Source: Isoetes taiwanensis (lineage: Eukaryota > Streptophyta > Lycopodiopsida > Isoetales > Isoetaceae). From it: DNA of 64,000 bases. The stretch spans positions 937,848 through 1,001,847 of the forward strand of contig JAJEKV010000033.1 in NCBI GenBank assembly GCA_021234155.1, in the 5' to 3' direction. Positions 13,261-26,021 of this stretch are shown one piece after another. The notes beneath the pieces are model-generated. The model was not told the DNA's origin, made no database searches, and saw only the letters and a list, made by a program, of their open reading frames with translations. Position 1 is the first letter of the stretch. Each line of letters begins with the position of its first letter. The position numbers and the translations under genes were made by a program.

Positions 13261-13983
13261 CCGCCACATATCCCCAACCCGCACTCTGACATGTGTACCT
13301 TCTCATATTTCCTCTCAGATTTTCATTATTATGGTTACCGTAATTGCTATGATTATTATTATCCGCCACGCCCACTTATATGCGCTTTCGTCCCGACGCT
13401 TTATATTTTATATATTTTACATATTTTTAATATTATCCACACGTTTTGTATCCCGTCCCCCGCCACGTGTCACATCCTTTGTCGCTACTCACGACCGGTG
13501 TTCTCTCCCTATTATTCCATGTTATTTCCTTTTTATTTTCCAGTTACACCCAGTTTTTCAAAATTCTTTTATTTTATCTTATTTCACTTTATGTTATTTC
13601 ACTATATTTCATTCATACGGCTATTTTTCAACGTCTCTTAAATTTTGAATCGCCCAACGCCGAAGCCGGAATCTTGAGCTCCCCCTTCTCCGTATTTCCA
13701 TCCTGAATCTTCATCTTCCTATTCACCTCCATTTATCTTTGGTTAAGTCTATCGGGTTTCCAAACACTTGATATTCTACCTTTTACTTTTCTACCAAATG
13801 AATTATTTCTAAATTATTTCTAAGAAGTATGACATACTCTAATCTATTCTAATCTATTCGTTATAGAGAATTGTATTAATACATCGAGAAACACGGATAA
13901 GTCCGAGGTATTGCACTTATCGGTCATCGCCATACTTTCTACATCCCGGATCACCCTCCCCGCCGCCCCTCGGGTCGCCCTCC

Positions 13984-14284
13984 ATATTGGTGAGATATTT
14001 TTATGTATAAGTGTAATGCATGCTGCTGTACATGATAGGCAGATCGGATGCAAGTTTGCATGGTTAAAAAATGTAAAGATAAAAAAAAGGGGGTTAGGAC
14101 CTTCCATTTGTACTTAAAGTTTAAAGACAAATCGTCTTAAATGTTTATTAGAAATATTGGTCTGGGTTTGATGTACCCTGTCTTTGATTGGCTCAGTCAT
14201 GATGAGGGAACGATAAACCTATGGATGGATTGACTGAAATAGTTTGATGGACTAGTAGGATTGTTGTCCGGACTAGTCGAGTCA
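13984..14284. repeat. 2.5-kb retroposon-like repeat, copy 1, second part
   Basis: This continues the repeat interrupted at 5839 by the LINE. It matches 27585-27885 in inverted orientation, for example the CCATCCATAGGTTTATC block and its complement. It ends next to AGGATTTTTTTTTT, the presumed target-site duplication. Confidence 0.7.
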
Positions 14285-14899
14285 GGATTTTTTTTTTTTT
14301 TATGAAGTTCTAGACATATTACATGATATACTGTCCACTCCACTGCAGGACGTACATCTCTGGATTTGCACACATACTAACACATCTTGTAAATTCTAAG
14401 TTTAGCCCTCTGGAAGTTATCCTTTTCTGTCTAAGTAATTTGAGAAGGTGCACGAAATCAGTGATATAGCTTGATCATGATATCTTAGAAATCTAAGTCA
14501 GTTTATCTTGGAGGGCTATTTTACTTAGATGCATATATTGCTTAGAAAAATGAAAAAATGTGAGACTTTGAAGGAATATATTTTTTTCCATTGTATCATG
14601 ATATGGAAGTGCATCTTTTAGGGTTGCGGCCTCCAGTTCTTACCTTCACGATGAAAATAGGGTTTGCTTTTGATCTTGACCTAACCGATTATGCACAGCC
14701 TGGCTATGATACATTTTGACATCAACGGACCAGGATCGTTAGGGTTTTCTTGATTTCCGCTACTTAGATAATCCCGAACCCGATAAATGTTTGCAACACA
14801 CACTATGGATTAAGGCTGCGACTTATTGCTCTGCTGGGCCGATTCTCGCTCATGGCTGAAAGCATGTATGGAACCTTGAACACTGCCAGATGGTATTGC

Positions 14900-16091
14900 T
14901 ACAAATCTCGAGTTATTTATGATGCCATTACCTGAAGATATTTGGAGCCAATGAGCGTCCTATCAATCTGGAGATGGAGAATGAAAATAAGCTCATCAAG
15001 CATAGCCAGGTTTGGTTATGGTTATGTACATTAGTTTTTCAAAAAATTTCCATGGCCACTCTTGAATATGTTATCGCAAATCTTAGCTAATGATGTTGGT
15101 TCTAATAGTGCTTGCTAGCTGGGATTTAATTATACAGAGTGAGATCCTTTCATAACCATTTAATTATAGCAAAATTGTTTGCTGATATATCTTAAAATAC
15201 AAGTCGGTGCAGAAATTTGACACTATTGCTCATAATTCGTTACCACGAGGAAAAAGGTTAAGCTTTGTGCACATTATACACTTACGGAAAATGCTTGTGC
15301 GAGTGCAAAACAAGAGCTCAAAACACGTTATTAATTTGTCTAACTCGCTAAATTGTAGCCTTTTGATAGGGTCTTTGGTGTTATTATGTTTTTGACTTTA
15401 CGCAATCATGTCAATATGTGGGCCGATGAAAAAGAAATTGAAGATGTATATGGTCATTGTATCCTCTATCTTTTTTATCTGTTTGTCCTAATGTGATAGC
15501 TTAGATGGTGAAGGGCGTTAAGCGGGATAGATTATAACTTACACATGATAGCTTAGGCAATTACCACATTCAAGGCTAACTTGCTTATGGTTCTATTGCA
15601 GGTAACCAAGTCTATCCCTCCATTGCGTATGCTTTGTGGACATGATTTTGGAGATGAACTCAACTATGTGGTGCTTTCTTAACTTTATGCGAAGACTCAA
15701 GGAATATCAGACTTTTTCGTTTTGTTTAACTTGCATTTGAACACTGTTGACTTTGTTAACTCTCAGATGATAAAATTTTCCGTTAATTGGCTTTCTTTAG
15801 AATTTTCAGAAACAGGATTTTAGAATTTTGGATAGATGAAAACAGGATTGAAGATGTATATGGTCATTGTATCCTCTATCTTTTTTATCTGCTGTCTAAT
15901 GTGATAGCTTAGATGGTGAAGGGCGTTAAGCCGGATAGATTTATAGCTTACCTGTGATAGCTTAGGCAATTACCCTGTTCAAGGCTAACTTGCTTATGGT
16001 TCTATTGCAGGTAACCAAGTCTATCCCTCCATTGCGTATGCTTTGTGGACATAATTTTGGAGATGAACTCAACTATGTGGTGCTTTCTTAA
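14900..16091 (+). pseudogene. Remnant of a spliced gene with duplicated terminal exon
   Basis: An open segment ending at 15009 encodes FGANERPINLEMENENK and stops at a CAG|GTTTGG donor. After an intron, an acceptor TTCTATTGCAG at 15601 opens an 81-bp exon (15602-15682) encoding IPPLRMLCGHDFGDELNY and ending in TAA. That exon, with its intron and downstream flank, is repeated at 16011-16091. The coding bias and splice signals suggest a genuine cellular gene end, but I do not recognise the family and upstream exons are not clear. It may be a truncated gene fragment carried with the duplication. Confidence 0.35.
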
Positions 16092-16235
16092 CTTTATGCG
16101 AAGGCTCAAGGAATATCAGACTTTTTTGCTTTGTTTAACTTGCATTTGAACACTGTTGACTTTGTTAACTCTCAGATGGAATTTTTTTCTGTTAATTGTC
16201 TTTCATAAGAATTTTCAGATACCATGTTATCTAGA
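15437..16235. repeat. 410-bp tandem duplication
   Basis: ATTGAAGATGTATATGGTC starts at 15437 and 15847, and the two units stay closely alike for nearly 400 bp, covering an intron end, an 81-bp exon and 3' flank. Differences include CACA in unit 1 where unit 2 has CCTG (twice), the same kind of change seen in the other duplications here. Confidence 0.85.
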
Positions 16236-16920
16236 AACTTTGATATTAGGTCTTATTTCCTGGCGTTACGTATTCACATGACTACTTTGGAATATCCTTT
16301 TGAAGACAAAAACAATTTGTCAAATATCTAGTATGAACATTGTTATCTTAAGTATTAAATATGCTTGTTTGTCTCGTATTATATTTCAGATTTCTATTTG
16401 TTGATAAGTTCAATGTTCTTTGTATCCATGATATAAAATAATGGCAGATTGAAAGAAATATCTGTTAGGCGTTTATTGTACTGCTTATTCTTGTATTCTA
16501 AAATTCGTCTTGTGGAAGTTAGTCTTTTAAAAGCGTATTTTTCGAGAAAGGTCTACTAGTCCATATCACGGGCCTAGATTTAGAGTACACCTATCTTTAT
16601 CTAGGGTTTGCAAGTTGAGTTCTTATTCTTCCAAGCAGTTTATAAGACCTTGGTGCAGTTATTTCTTATGGTCTTGAAATGGACTTTGGGGTTTTTTTTT
16701 TTTAGAATTTTGACATTATATATATACTAGAAAAAGTGCCCCAAGTTTTTTAAGCTCAAAAATTAATAAAATGTGAATATATTTTACAAAAACCAAGTTT
16801 TGACGATGCCGAGTAGGAGAGGTGTGTTATTTAGAATGTTGCGCTAGAGTTGAGAAGATGTAGTGACCATTTTTAATGGTGGTGTTTGAGAGCAATGTTG
16901 CATGTCCCTTCATAGAAGAC

Positions 16921-16960
16921 TTTTTTTTTTTTGGTTTTTTTTTTGGAGGGGGGGGGTGTG
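16921..16960. repeat. Low-complexity T/G run
   Basis: Two long T runs are followed by a run of about nine G residues. This is simple sequence and prone to length error. The surrounding 16.2-17.4 kb is AT-rich and holds no recognised gene. Confidence 0.7.
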
Positions 16961-17457
16961 TTTAACATAAGCATTTATGTCAACTCTAATATGTTTGTTA
17001 CTTGTGGATGTATATGAAAGGTTATATGTGGTGCAATAAATACAAAAGCAATTGTCACACCGTACCTTTAAAATGCAAATTGCAGAATTGCTTAAATCAT
17101 GTTATAGAAAAAGCCCATATAAGGGGAACATCAAAACTCCACCTAAGGGGAACATAAGATTTCTCAAACTTTGTACTTAATGGCCTTCATTTCCAGTTTT
17201 TTTTTCCATATAAGTCACCACATGCATGGAAATGCAACACATCCTGATGTTTATGGGCAACAATAGCAAAATAAATATAGGGCAAAATCTTTGGAGAAAG
17301 GATCTAATTAACCCATAAACTAATCATTCGATGATACAAGATTTTAATTTCTCATCCGGTGTTCACTTGGTGAAGAATCCTACATTAGCATCTTATTGAG
17401 AAGTGTAGTGGAATAGTAAAATGCTCAATATTCACCAAAGGCGGATCTATCTTTAAA

Positions 17458-19720
17458 TTATTCGATCGATACATACACGATGTCAAATCGATGTAAGACT
17501 AAATTACTCCCTTTGCATTTTGGAGCTTGCATTGCCATGGGATACCTGAGATCAAATAAAGAAAAACACAAATAATAATGCGGGGTAACCAAAATGGCAT
17601 GAATACCAAAATGATGACATATCGGACTCGGGGAGCTTGATATAAATTTTGTTAAAAAGAAATGCTCACGTTTGTTTACGCCATCGATCTCTTTACGACT
17701 TGGTTTGGTGCGGCTTATTCTTAAGGCTTTGAGCATGATCAACTTTCGATACCATAAAACCCGGAGAGGGTAAGAGGAGGCTAGTTCACCAAGATGGTGC
17801 ATAGATGGTAGCTAAAAGATTCTACTAAATAATACCAAAGCATACATCTTTAGCACTTTTCTTTCGTTCTTTTAGTTACGTTTGTGCTTGTGAGCACGAA
17901 CATATTAAAGTTCATGCCATAATAAATAAATGAAGGAAACAATGCATAATACATAGCATGACCCACCTGCGCTCAAGTAGGGGGCCAAAAGCTCGTTTAG
18001 CTCTTTGCATCCACATCTTGGATTGCACTATATCGCCATTTTTTGGCTCGCACATCCGGTTGCATCTTTTAGAAGGTGGGCGCTTGCAACCTCCTTGCAT
18101 TGTCAAATTTTCAATGTCACCACCGTGATTATCATCATCCTCTTGTTCTTCTTACGCTTTTTAGCGGATGAGAAAGGCACTAATGGTGGAGAATCATCCT
18201 TGCACGAAAGCAACCGACACTAATGCTAGAGAATCATCCTTGGCTAAAGTAATTGAACTTGGTTCAAGAGCATCAACATCAAATCGGGATGTTCTGTTGA
18301 CCCATTTAGGATCTTGTTCATTTTGCTTGTTCTTCCAATATCTACTTGTAAATGCCTTTGAACACGGCAAATTGTTTTCACAAACCAATCGGTAATCCCT
18401 TGAGGAATAAATTTTCAACTGTTTTATAGCTTACCTCAAAATACGCTCATGAAGTCACTTGAACTTCAATGCAAGCTGCAATGCTTCTATTATTTGTGTC
18501 CCTCACGGAACATGCATAAGCGACTTAATCTTGATGTACTTATTAAAACCCTTCACCAAAACTATGCCATTTACGTACCTTACTCTAAACTAAAAGCATT
18601 TTCTACATTTATTAAAAAGAAATTAGGAATGTAACCTACGATTGCATTATCCAAAAGGCACGCCTTTGGGTTGCACAGGTTTCCTCTGAAAACATATGCC
18701 CAACGTGATCATCAAATGAACAACAAATGAATAAGGAGCGGCCATAGTGTCGCCAATCCCTAATTACCATTGAGAGTTAGTTGGGAGATATTTTGCTAGA
18801 AGATATTTTTTGCAAATAGAACATAATAAATCATTATACAAAATGGGAAGTAAAATTGGCCCGAATACAAAGATCATTTCTTGCAAATGACTCTTTATAT
18901 GGTAAATAGTAAGAGATATCTCCATCATACTCAAAACTCCTTTTGGAGTTGCTCACATTATATACCAAATATCGATAGCAAAAGAGTGATGCATATAATC
19001 ATTAGCCTCGGCTTCATTTCCAGTTGTTTCTTTGTGCTCTTCAAAAGCGATCATATTTAATCTACCTAAGCAACCGGTATGCATGATATTATAAGAACTC
19101 GGATCCGACACTGGTGTGTAAAAATACAAATTGAAGGAGTTTTTAATTCTTAAATAGATATAAACGTTAGAGTATGTGAGCATGAAGTGACTTGGGGACT
19201 GTTGTAAACAAAATATGAAGTGACTTGGGATTGTTATAAACAAAGTGCTGAGATGGAAGGATAAGTAAAGAATGAGACAAATTGATTCTCTTCAAGCATA
19301 GAATGCAATTTGATTCAGTATTCAGCGTGCAATTATATGAATTTGAGTTTGATACTTACTTTATGAACCACCAAGTTAAAAGCAACTGAATTTACAAAGC
19401 ACTCATGAAGTTCAAGTGTCCAACGTAGCCCTTTGCTTTGAGGCAGCTATACTTCCGGTGATGCACGCCAAAACTTGCCTTCTCCTAGACCTGCGAGCTT
19501 GTACATGCGAGATAGCATGATAATAAAAATTCTTGCATTTGGCTTCACATGTCTTGAAAATAATATATTGCCATCTCTAAGGCGGCAATACCCAATCATA
19601 GCATTCCATGTTATGATTAAAGAAATGATCATACCACGGAGATCATTTCCCCGATGGAGGAGCCAAGCATATACTTCAATAAATCCAACTGGTGCAAAAC
19701 ATGTTTCAAGGGAACACAGG
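17458..19720 (-). pseudogene. PPR-like protein pseudogene
   Basis: Several minus-strand pieces resemble pentatricopeptide repeats, the tandem 35-residue helical repeats of plant organellar RNA-binding proteins. Near 19620-19460 are TWNAMIGYCRL and VKPNARIFIIMLS, close to the PPR pattern SWNAMI..G and the following helix. Near 19100-18970 are SSYNIMHTGCLGRL and FEEHKETTGNEAEA, close to a second motif type. Near 17720-17690 is PSRKEIDGVNKREHFF, reminiscent of the E extension. The pieces sit in different frames separated by stops, so this is a decayed or mis-sequenced gene. Order and strand agree, but no single frame supports the whole. Confidence 0.4.
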
Positions 19721-20889
19721 CCTTCCTGACCGAAATTTACGCAAACAATGGAGCGTCCAATTAACCCACATCACTGCGGACATTGAGCAATCCTAAACAT
19801 CATACAACCAGCAGATTATATCGGGAGAGACCACTCGGCAAAATTGTTAAACATAACCCATTTTGCTTCAATGCGTATGTCTCGAGAAGTTTGAATTTGA
19901 AATGTTCACAAACAAACTCTTCTCAAATTTTAGACAAGAAAAACTCATGAACTTTACATTGATATTTAGGAAACAAGGAATTAAGGCCATAAAAGGCCCG
20001 ATGAAATTTTGATGAATTATTGGAGGCAAACAAACACGTGAGGGCGAAGACCATCAGGCGACGATCTTCAATCATGTGAGAGGGGCATCAAAGGCAACAG
20101 GAGGATAAGCATAGCAGAGGATCAACATAATTTCATGAAAGATTTCCAGTATAGAAAAATAACCAATTTATCTTTACCAGCCGAAGTTCCGACATTATGA
20201 TCAGACCAGCGGCTGAAGCTATTATGCACACCAGCGGCGCATGTTCGGCAGAGAAAGCAATTAGGAAGGTTATGGTGCAATCCACACAAAATCGTTCACA
20301 CCGGTTTCACCGTATGCATTGACCTAGCGAAAAGTTAAAATAATAACTAACAAGCCCCGGGCTGACTCCTGAATGAAAGTTTTGGGAAAAAATTTGGCCC
20401 ACGAGATGCTTTCTGCACACACTACATTTTGCTTTTATTACTATATATAGATGTCTCATAGGACCTTATTTGCAATGTTGGTTGACATTCTGAGAAAGGA
20501 TTAAGAGAGCCATTGGTTTGGCATTACTTCAAGAAGATAGGATTGTCTTATTTGCAAGGTAAATGCAATTGCGTCTGAGCTTAGGTATTTCAGACTTGAA
20601 AAGAGTGCAGCAACTCTCAGGTTTTTTATTGATAAACAAGAACATGTAAGGTGTAATCCTATGACATCAATGTGAAGGTTGTCCATATTGTCAATGATTC
20701 AAGGTCTTACCTTCCATACATGTTTTTTGAGCATGAGGATCAAGAAGGGTTAGATAAGTTTGATTCTAACATTGATACCAACTTGGTTATCTCTCATATG
20801 GAAGAAATTCGCAACAGGAGATTAGGAGATATTTAAAACCTGATGAGCTACTACAAGGCATGAATACTAACTAGGAAAAAGAGGTTTAG

Positions 20890-22030
20890 AAAAAATGCGA
20901 TGAAGTTCGAGGGCTAATAAAAGATGTCTTGTGCAGAATTGACAAAGAGGGAGTACTACTGAGATGTGTAGACAAAGGGGAGGCCAAGCTGATCATTGAA
21001 GCCTGCCATGAAGGAGTATGTGGACATTTTGCAGCTGATACAATAGGCAAGAAGATCTTGAGGCCAGGTTACTATTGACCTACACTTTTCAAAGATTGCT
21101 ATAATGTCATGAATCTTTGCCACAAGTGCCAAATCTTTGGCAAAAGAATCCGTGTAAAGTTCTCTTACTACCATTACATCTCGGGGATCTTTTTTAGGTA
21201 TGAAGGCTTGATTTCATAGGTCCCATAGATCCCCTTCATCTACACACCGAGTACATCCTTTTTGCCCTTGATTACTTTAGCAAATGGGCTGAGGCAATTC
21301 CATTTGGACAAGCCAGTGTCTTAACTACTGCAAGATTCATCCATGAGAAGTATATGCTAGATATGGCATCCCTCTTAAGCTCATATATGATGGCGTAGCC
21401 GATTCTTGAATGAATTCATTGCTATCTTGCTAGCTACTCTCAAGGTCAAGCACATTAAAAGTTCACCTTTTATCGGAAGGAAATTACCAAGCTAAATCCA
21501 CAAACAAGGTCCTCAAATTTATCTTTAAAAACCATTAGCATCGCTAAAGAGATTGGCATATTAAGCTTCATGATGCCTTATGGGCACATAGGACCACTAC
21601 CAAGGCAACCACTAAACATACTCCTTTTAACCTTGTCTGTGGTATAGAGTCCATAGTATACCACCCTCCTTGAAATTGGCACATAAAATCAACTTGGAAA
21701 TTGGGGTTGCATTGAAGGATAGACTTGCAAGGTTGATGCAGCTTGAGGAGGAACATAGATCTGAGGCTGAGAATGCTAGTCTTATTAAGAAAGCCAAAGA
21801 CATAGCACCCTTCAAGGCTGCTCATAAGCTACAAGGCATTTTAATGAATGGTGGGTTGGCTAAAGTGGAACAAAACAAGAGAGAATCTGGCAACCACGGT
21901 TTGAGAACCTTTGGGAAGACCCTTTGAAGTGGTTGGTGTAGCAGGCCAAGATTCATATTGGGTAATTGAAGAAAAGGAGCTTCCCAATCCCATAAACATC
22001 CTACATTTGAAGAGATACTGGTAACAGCAT
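20890..22030 (+). pseudogene. Ty3/gypsy integrase (3' end of pol), degenerate
   Basis: Near 20996-21140 the frame gives an HHCC-type zinc-binding domain (EACHEGVCGHF, ADTIGKKILRPGYY, LCHKCQIFGK). Core fragments follow, including a YGIPLKLI-like piece near 21360 and HDALWAHRTTTKATTKHTPF near 21560-21620. The open frame 21670-21927 matches the Lys/Glu-rich integrase C-terminal region, and LPNPINILHLKRYW near 21990 matches the usual end of plant gypsy polyproteins. No chromodomain is seen. Stops and shifts break the frame, so it is non-functional as written. Confidence 0.75.
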
Positions 22031-22191
22031 GTTGACTTGAGTTTATTTGAGTAAATTACCTTGTATTAGATTAGTAGGTTGCATTAGATTAGAGTTAAAT
22101 TGCGACTCATACTTAAATCACAAAATAGAAAAAGAAAATAACAAAAAGATCTAGTTTAGACATGTTAGTTAGCATTGGAAATGTTTTTTTG

Positions 22192-22770
22192 ATTGCCTAA
22201 TACACAAGAGACGCAAACATAAGATCAACCAACATCGTACATCAATATAACATGAGAAAAATGAAGATAACATCACATAAATCTATCTACTTCTTAGGGT
22301 GCCTTGCTTATGGGTTCAAAGCCTAGACTAGGGTTTCTAGGAAGGCTCTACTACAAGGAAAGATATTGGCTCATCTGGAATCCTAGGTTCCAGATGATCT
22401 ACTTATGAAGCTACTCTGAATACCTGCTCCGGACGAACTTCCTCCCACTCCTAGGGTCTCCATGACTTGATGATGCGTCAGGTGGTTCTCTTCCCTTTGA
22501 TGGATGCACTGCCTTGGGGCTGTCCCGAGAAAGGCTGCTTATTTGCAATAAGCAGATGATCGAAGCGAGTCCCAAGCGAAGAAACGGGTTTGAGGCAAGT
22601 GGAGCCAAAAAGTGGCTTAGGGTTAGGGTTAGGGTACTTATAAGAGTTCCATGTCAATGCCATGCTCCCTTCACCACTCTCAATGGTGTACAAGGCTACT
22701 TAAGTAGACTTATGCGGTGACATAACCAATAAATATACGTGTTATATGGCGTATTTAAAGGAGCGTCAAA
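22192..22770 (-). mobile_element. Gypsy LTR fragment, inverted
   Basis: On the minus strand this starts near 22770 with TTTGACG and runs to 22192, where similarity stops. It matches 57288-57966 closely, including the GGCTTAGGGTTAGGGT stretch and CAAGGCTACTTAAGTAGACT. Its orientation fits the minus-strand gypsy RT just upstream at 23.4-23.8 kb, so it may be that element's 3' LTR after internal deletion. TTAGGG triplets here are part of the LTR, not telomere. Confidence 0.65.
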
Positions 22771-23439
22771 TAATGTTGTCCTCAGCATTACGCTAAGGTA
22801 GCTAACCTGCAATAACCATGCAAGACACACAACATGAATAGAACTTAACTTTATTGAACGATCAACTTCCTCTTAGCTTATTGATGTTTTGGTGGGACTT
22901 GGCATTAGCCCGAACTTTCCTTTTAACACCGTTGCTTTTTACAATTGTGGCGAAGATTTTTCTCGGTATTCTCTCTTGCGGTCTGCGGGAAGGCATCTTG
23001 CATGGTCTTCCCATGAATAATGGTTCACGCGGGGAGATTTGTAATCGATGCGCGAGATGACATTTTCTTGTTCTTAATGGGCGATGAGCGAGAATTTGCG
23101 AGAATGCCATTTCCTTGTTAGACCCGATTTCTCTTTGGCTTACGGTATCTTTGTGGGATGGCAAAAGCGTCTTGTCTTAATGGGCCCTAGACTCTCCAGT
23201 CTTTGTCTTTTGTAAATTTCCATAGAAGGTTCTTCCTCATGGGAAGGCAACAAGGCTTCGAGCATTCCAGTTGGTATACACCTCTCATCACGGAGGCGCG
23301 TGGGAGGTTATTATTAAGGGGTTGAAAGGCATTTGTTACGGTGGTCCATGGCTAATATCCATGGTGGCGATAAGCGTGGCTTAGCGACAATTTTGAGTAG
23401 TACACATGTCTATTCTAAAGGCTCTTATGAATGTCTTCT

Positions 23440-23830
23440 TCCTTGATTAAGTATCGATGATACCCGATCTCAAGTCTATCTTCGAAAAAGACTTTTAAGC
23501 CCTTGGAGTTGATCCATCAAGTTAAGTCTACTTTAGGCAAAGCGTACTTGTTCTTTATTGTCTGCTGGTTCAACTGATAGTAGTCTACACACATCCTTGG
23601 ACTTTCATCCTTCTTCTTTACAAAGAGAATGGGTGCCTTGAAGGGTGACACGCTTGTCCTGATGAATTCAAGTCCAAGGAATCCTTGCACTACTTCTTGA
23701 GCTCATTAGCTCTAGGGTGCTCATCTGTTGGGGGTCTTCTTTGGTAGGCTTAGCATCTAATCGGAGTGTGATCTCATATCCACGCCTCTGTAAGGCGACA
23801 ATTCCGCAGTTTCATTAGGAAAGACATCAT
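23440..23830 (-). pseudogene. Ty3/gypsy reverse transcriptase fragment
   Basis: Minus-strand translation gives [19 protein letters not shown], then [20 protein letters not shown] and [10 protein letters not shown], then LEIGYH near 23460. This is the classic gypsy RT order, with 'CVDYYQLN' in place of the usual CVDYR.LN. One-base changes break it. Integrase coding is missing between this RT and the LTR at 22192-22770. The interval 22771-23430 holds no recognised domain. Confidence 0.75.
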
Positions 23831-24109
23831 GAAATTCCCTAATTAGCCTTGCAAGCCCGACACGGGCAACTCTTTCAAGTTGGCCCACCTTGCTTTCTTG
23901 ACCCGTTCAATTGCCTCTAGCCTAAGGATATACTTCACTTTGTCCTTCATTAAGCTTTTGTGCAATTGCTTCAAAGAGATACAATGAATGGCGGAAAGGC
24001 CTTTCTTGTATCCCCCATTACATGGAATTAGCATGTGGGTTGACCCTATTATGGGAGGACTAACTTAGTTGAGTAGGAGAGTGTTCTACAGTAGGGTAGA
24101 TCATATATT

Positions 24110-25481
24110 TGCTTGATCTTGAGTTGTTGCATGTTACGTCATGTTCAAGAATTTCTTAATAATAGGGCAATTGATTGCTAAAAGATCATCCATGTATCTA
24201 AATACATGCTTAAAAAGATTTTAATTCTTCCAATCTCCCTTGCTTTTGCCGGTTCTGAATGAATTCTACTTCAAACCGGGCTAAATATAAGTTGCACCGG
24301 TGAAGGGCTACAGGAGAAGCCCATTGGGATGCCACTAATTTGCTGCCAAATGCCTTTTCTAACTCAATAAAAGCGGTTTGTTAGAAGCCAATTATTAATG
24401 TTGGTTACCTTTTGTAGGTTCAACATTGACCAGCATTTGCCCTTTGGTGGAGCTTTAAACCACTTGATGCTTAGGCTCCCATTGTTGGATTGCTTAATCC
24501 ACATCTGTTCCAGACTATCTTAAACACTTTCTCGCAGACTTCACAAATGCCATTATTACCCTGTATTGGAATGCTTTCGTAGCATTTAGTGATATCATAA
24601 CAAATATCTCTTCAATTTTCTTTGGGTAAATTTAAAGCCACATCATATATGGAGTTAACAATCCAGTTAACATTCAATTTATTGGTCAGAAAAGTACTAA
24701 TGTTAGCACATAGGTCTTTTGATATTTCTGGCCATATCTCTATGATGGAGTTAAGTACTACAGTAATAGTTTGTGCAATTTCTGTATACACCATTCCATG
24801 AGCGTTAATTATCCACCTGTATTCCATTTTATGGGCTTTGAACAGTCCTAACAAGTAGGGTAATTTTTTCATTTACGCTAGTGTACTTCCAATGCATTTC
24901 CATATGCCATCTCGGATGTCCATTTTTAGGTTATGTCTTTCATTGCCCAAAGGTAGAAAGTTAGCACTATTTAATCTGTTAAGGGCCATCTCTTTGATGT
25001 GTTTTGGACAGATAAAAGCTGGGTTATTGGATGCTTTATCCACACCCGATATATAGAGATTACTAGTTAACCATTCAAGGTTATTTATGACTAAAGGATC
25101 ACTTAATGGGAACCTAGTCATTTTATCATTTCTGCAAGCTTCCTTGATTTCCATACTAGCCTGCTCCAGTACCCCACAGATTATTTCCTCTATATCTGCT
25201 TCTTTAATGTCAGGAAACTGATATTTATATAACTCGAAGATGGAGTTACAAACTTTCCTTAGTTCTACCCTCATGTCCCTCCAGGCCAGAGTTCTATCGG
25301 GGATATGGCTGAGTCCTTTTTGAAACAGTCCCTTAAGTGTCTTGCTTTTGATAATATCCAAACATTTTGTACGGGATATGGCCAATTTCGGGTCTATGAA
25401 CTTTCTTAAATTTGGGTTATTACATGAACATACAGCTTCCTTATCTTGTGCAAAAATGGGTTTATAGCATAGCTCCTTCAA
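24110..25481 (-). pseudogene. Penelope-like (PLE-type) reverse transcriptase
   Basis: The frame from 25481 to 24612 is continuous except for one TAA at 24873-24875. The first part has a CSCNN motif near residue 18, then LKGLFQKGLSHIPD and LAWRDM, similar to the N-terminal region of an RT family best known from animals (C-x-C, LL..GP..R). KLPYLLGLFKAHK follows, matching 'LPY.y.LPKlHK'. Downstream in shifted frames are ICYDITKCYESIPI (motif A, near 24600), QQISGIPMGFSCSP (motif B, about 24315-24360) and FRYMDDLLAIN (motif C; YMDD at 24185-24196). The motif order is complete but frameshifts and two TGA codons at probable Trp positions disable it. PLE affiliation is my inference from motif pattern. 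Confidence 0.6.
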
Positions 25482-26021
25482 GCTTTCGGTATACTTCCCC
25501 TAAGCACTTGCTCATATGTTTATGTATTATTTTCTATTACATGCAAATTCGTCCAACACTTTGGAAAGAAAAAAAAAAAACTATTTTTCTTTTTTCACTT
25601 TTCCTTTATTTCTACCATGCGCGAAACGTCCTTGACAATCCTTGGAAACAGATCTAGACAAGCTGTAAAAAGGTAAAACAGGGAAAATCTCGTTACATTA
25701 CTACAAATTCTAAATTCATAAATTGTATAATGGCTTCCCACCCGGGATGGGTCACCTGGTTTTCTTAGAAGGGTTGACTAAACATGGGCAAATGGCATGT
25801 TAGCATCCCTATTCATTGGGACTTTTTCATAAAAAGTCCATTATATATTCAGTTACCAAAGGCGGTGAAGCAAGAGTTTTATAGCATATTTACAATGTAT
25901 GCGCGGCGAATTTGACAAGACAAATCCATTTTTCCAGGTCTACATAAGCATGTGCGATACCTATCTATCATATTGCAGTTGTTGGATCACTCGGTCACCA
26001 GTCATGATTCCCGAACCATGC

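Larger units (their letters stand above)
5840..13983 (-). mobile_element. LINE (non-LTR retrotransposon), about 8.1 kb, degenerate
   Basis: The insertion is defined by comparison with the uninterrupted repeat copy at 27585-30095. The empty site reads GAGATATATTGG; here the left flank ends GAGATATAT and the right flank resumes ATATTGG, giving a 4-bp duplication ATAT. On the minus strand the order is a long non-coding 5' region (about 13983-10700), an ORF1-like stretch, an endonuclease motif near 9000, RT near 8000-7200, and a (TATTC)n-type 3' tail at 5841-5860. The reading frame is broken by many single-base indels, several in homopolymers. Confidence 0.8.

Noticed and set aside
22617-22640. 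Telomere-like TTAGGG repeats
   Set aside because: Only three units, inside an LTR that has a second copy near 57705 with two units. Plant telomeres are usually TTTAGGG in long arrays.
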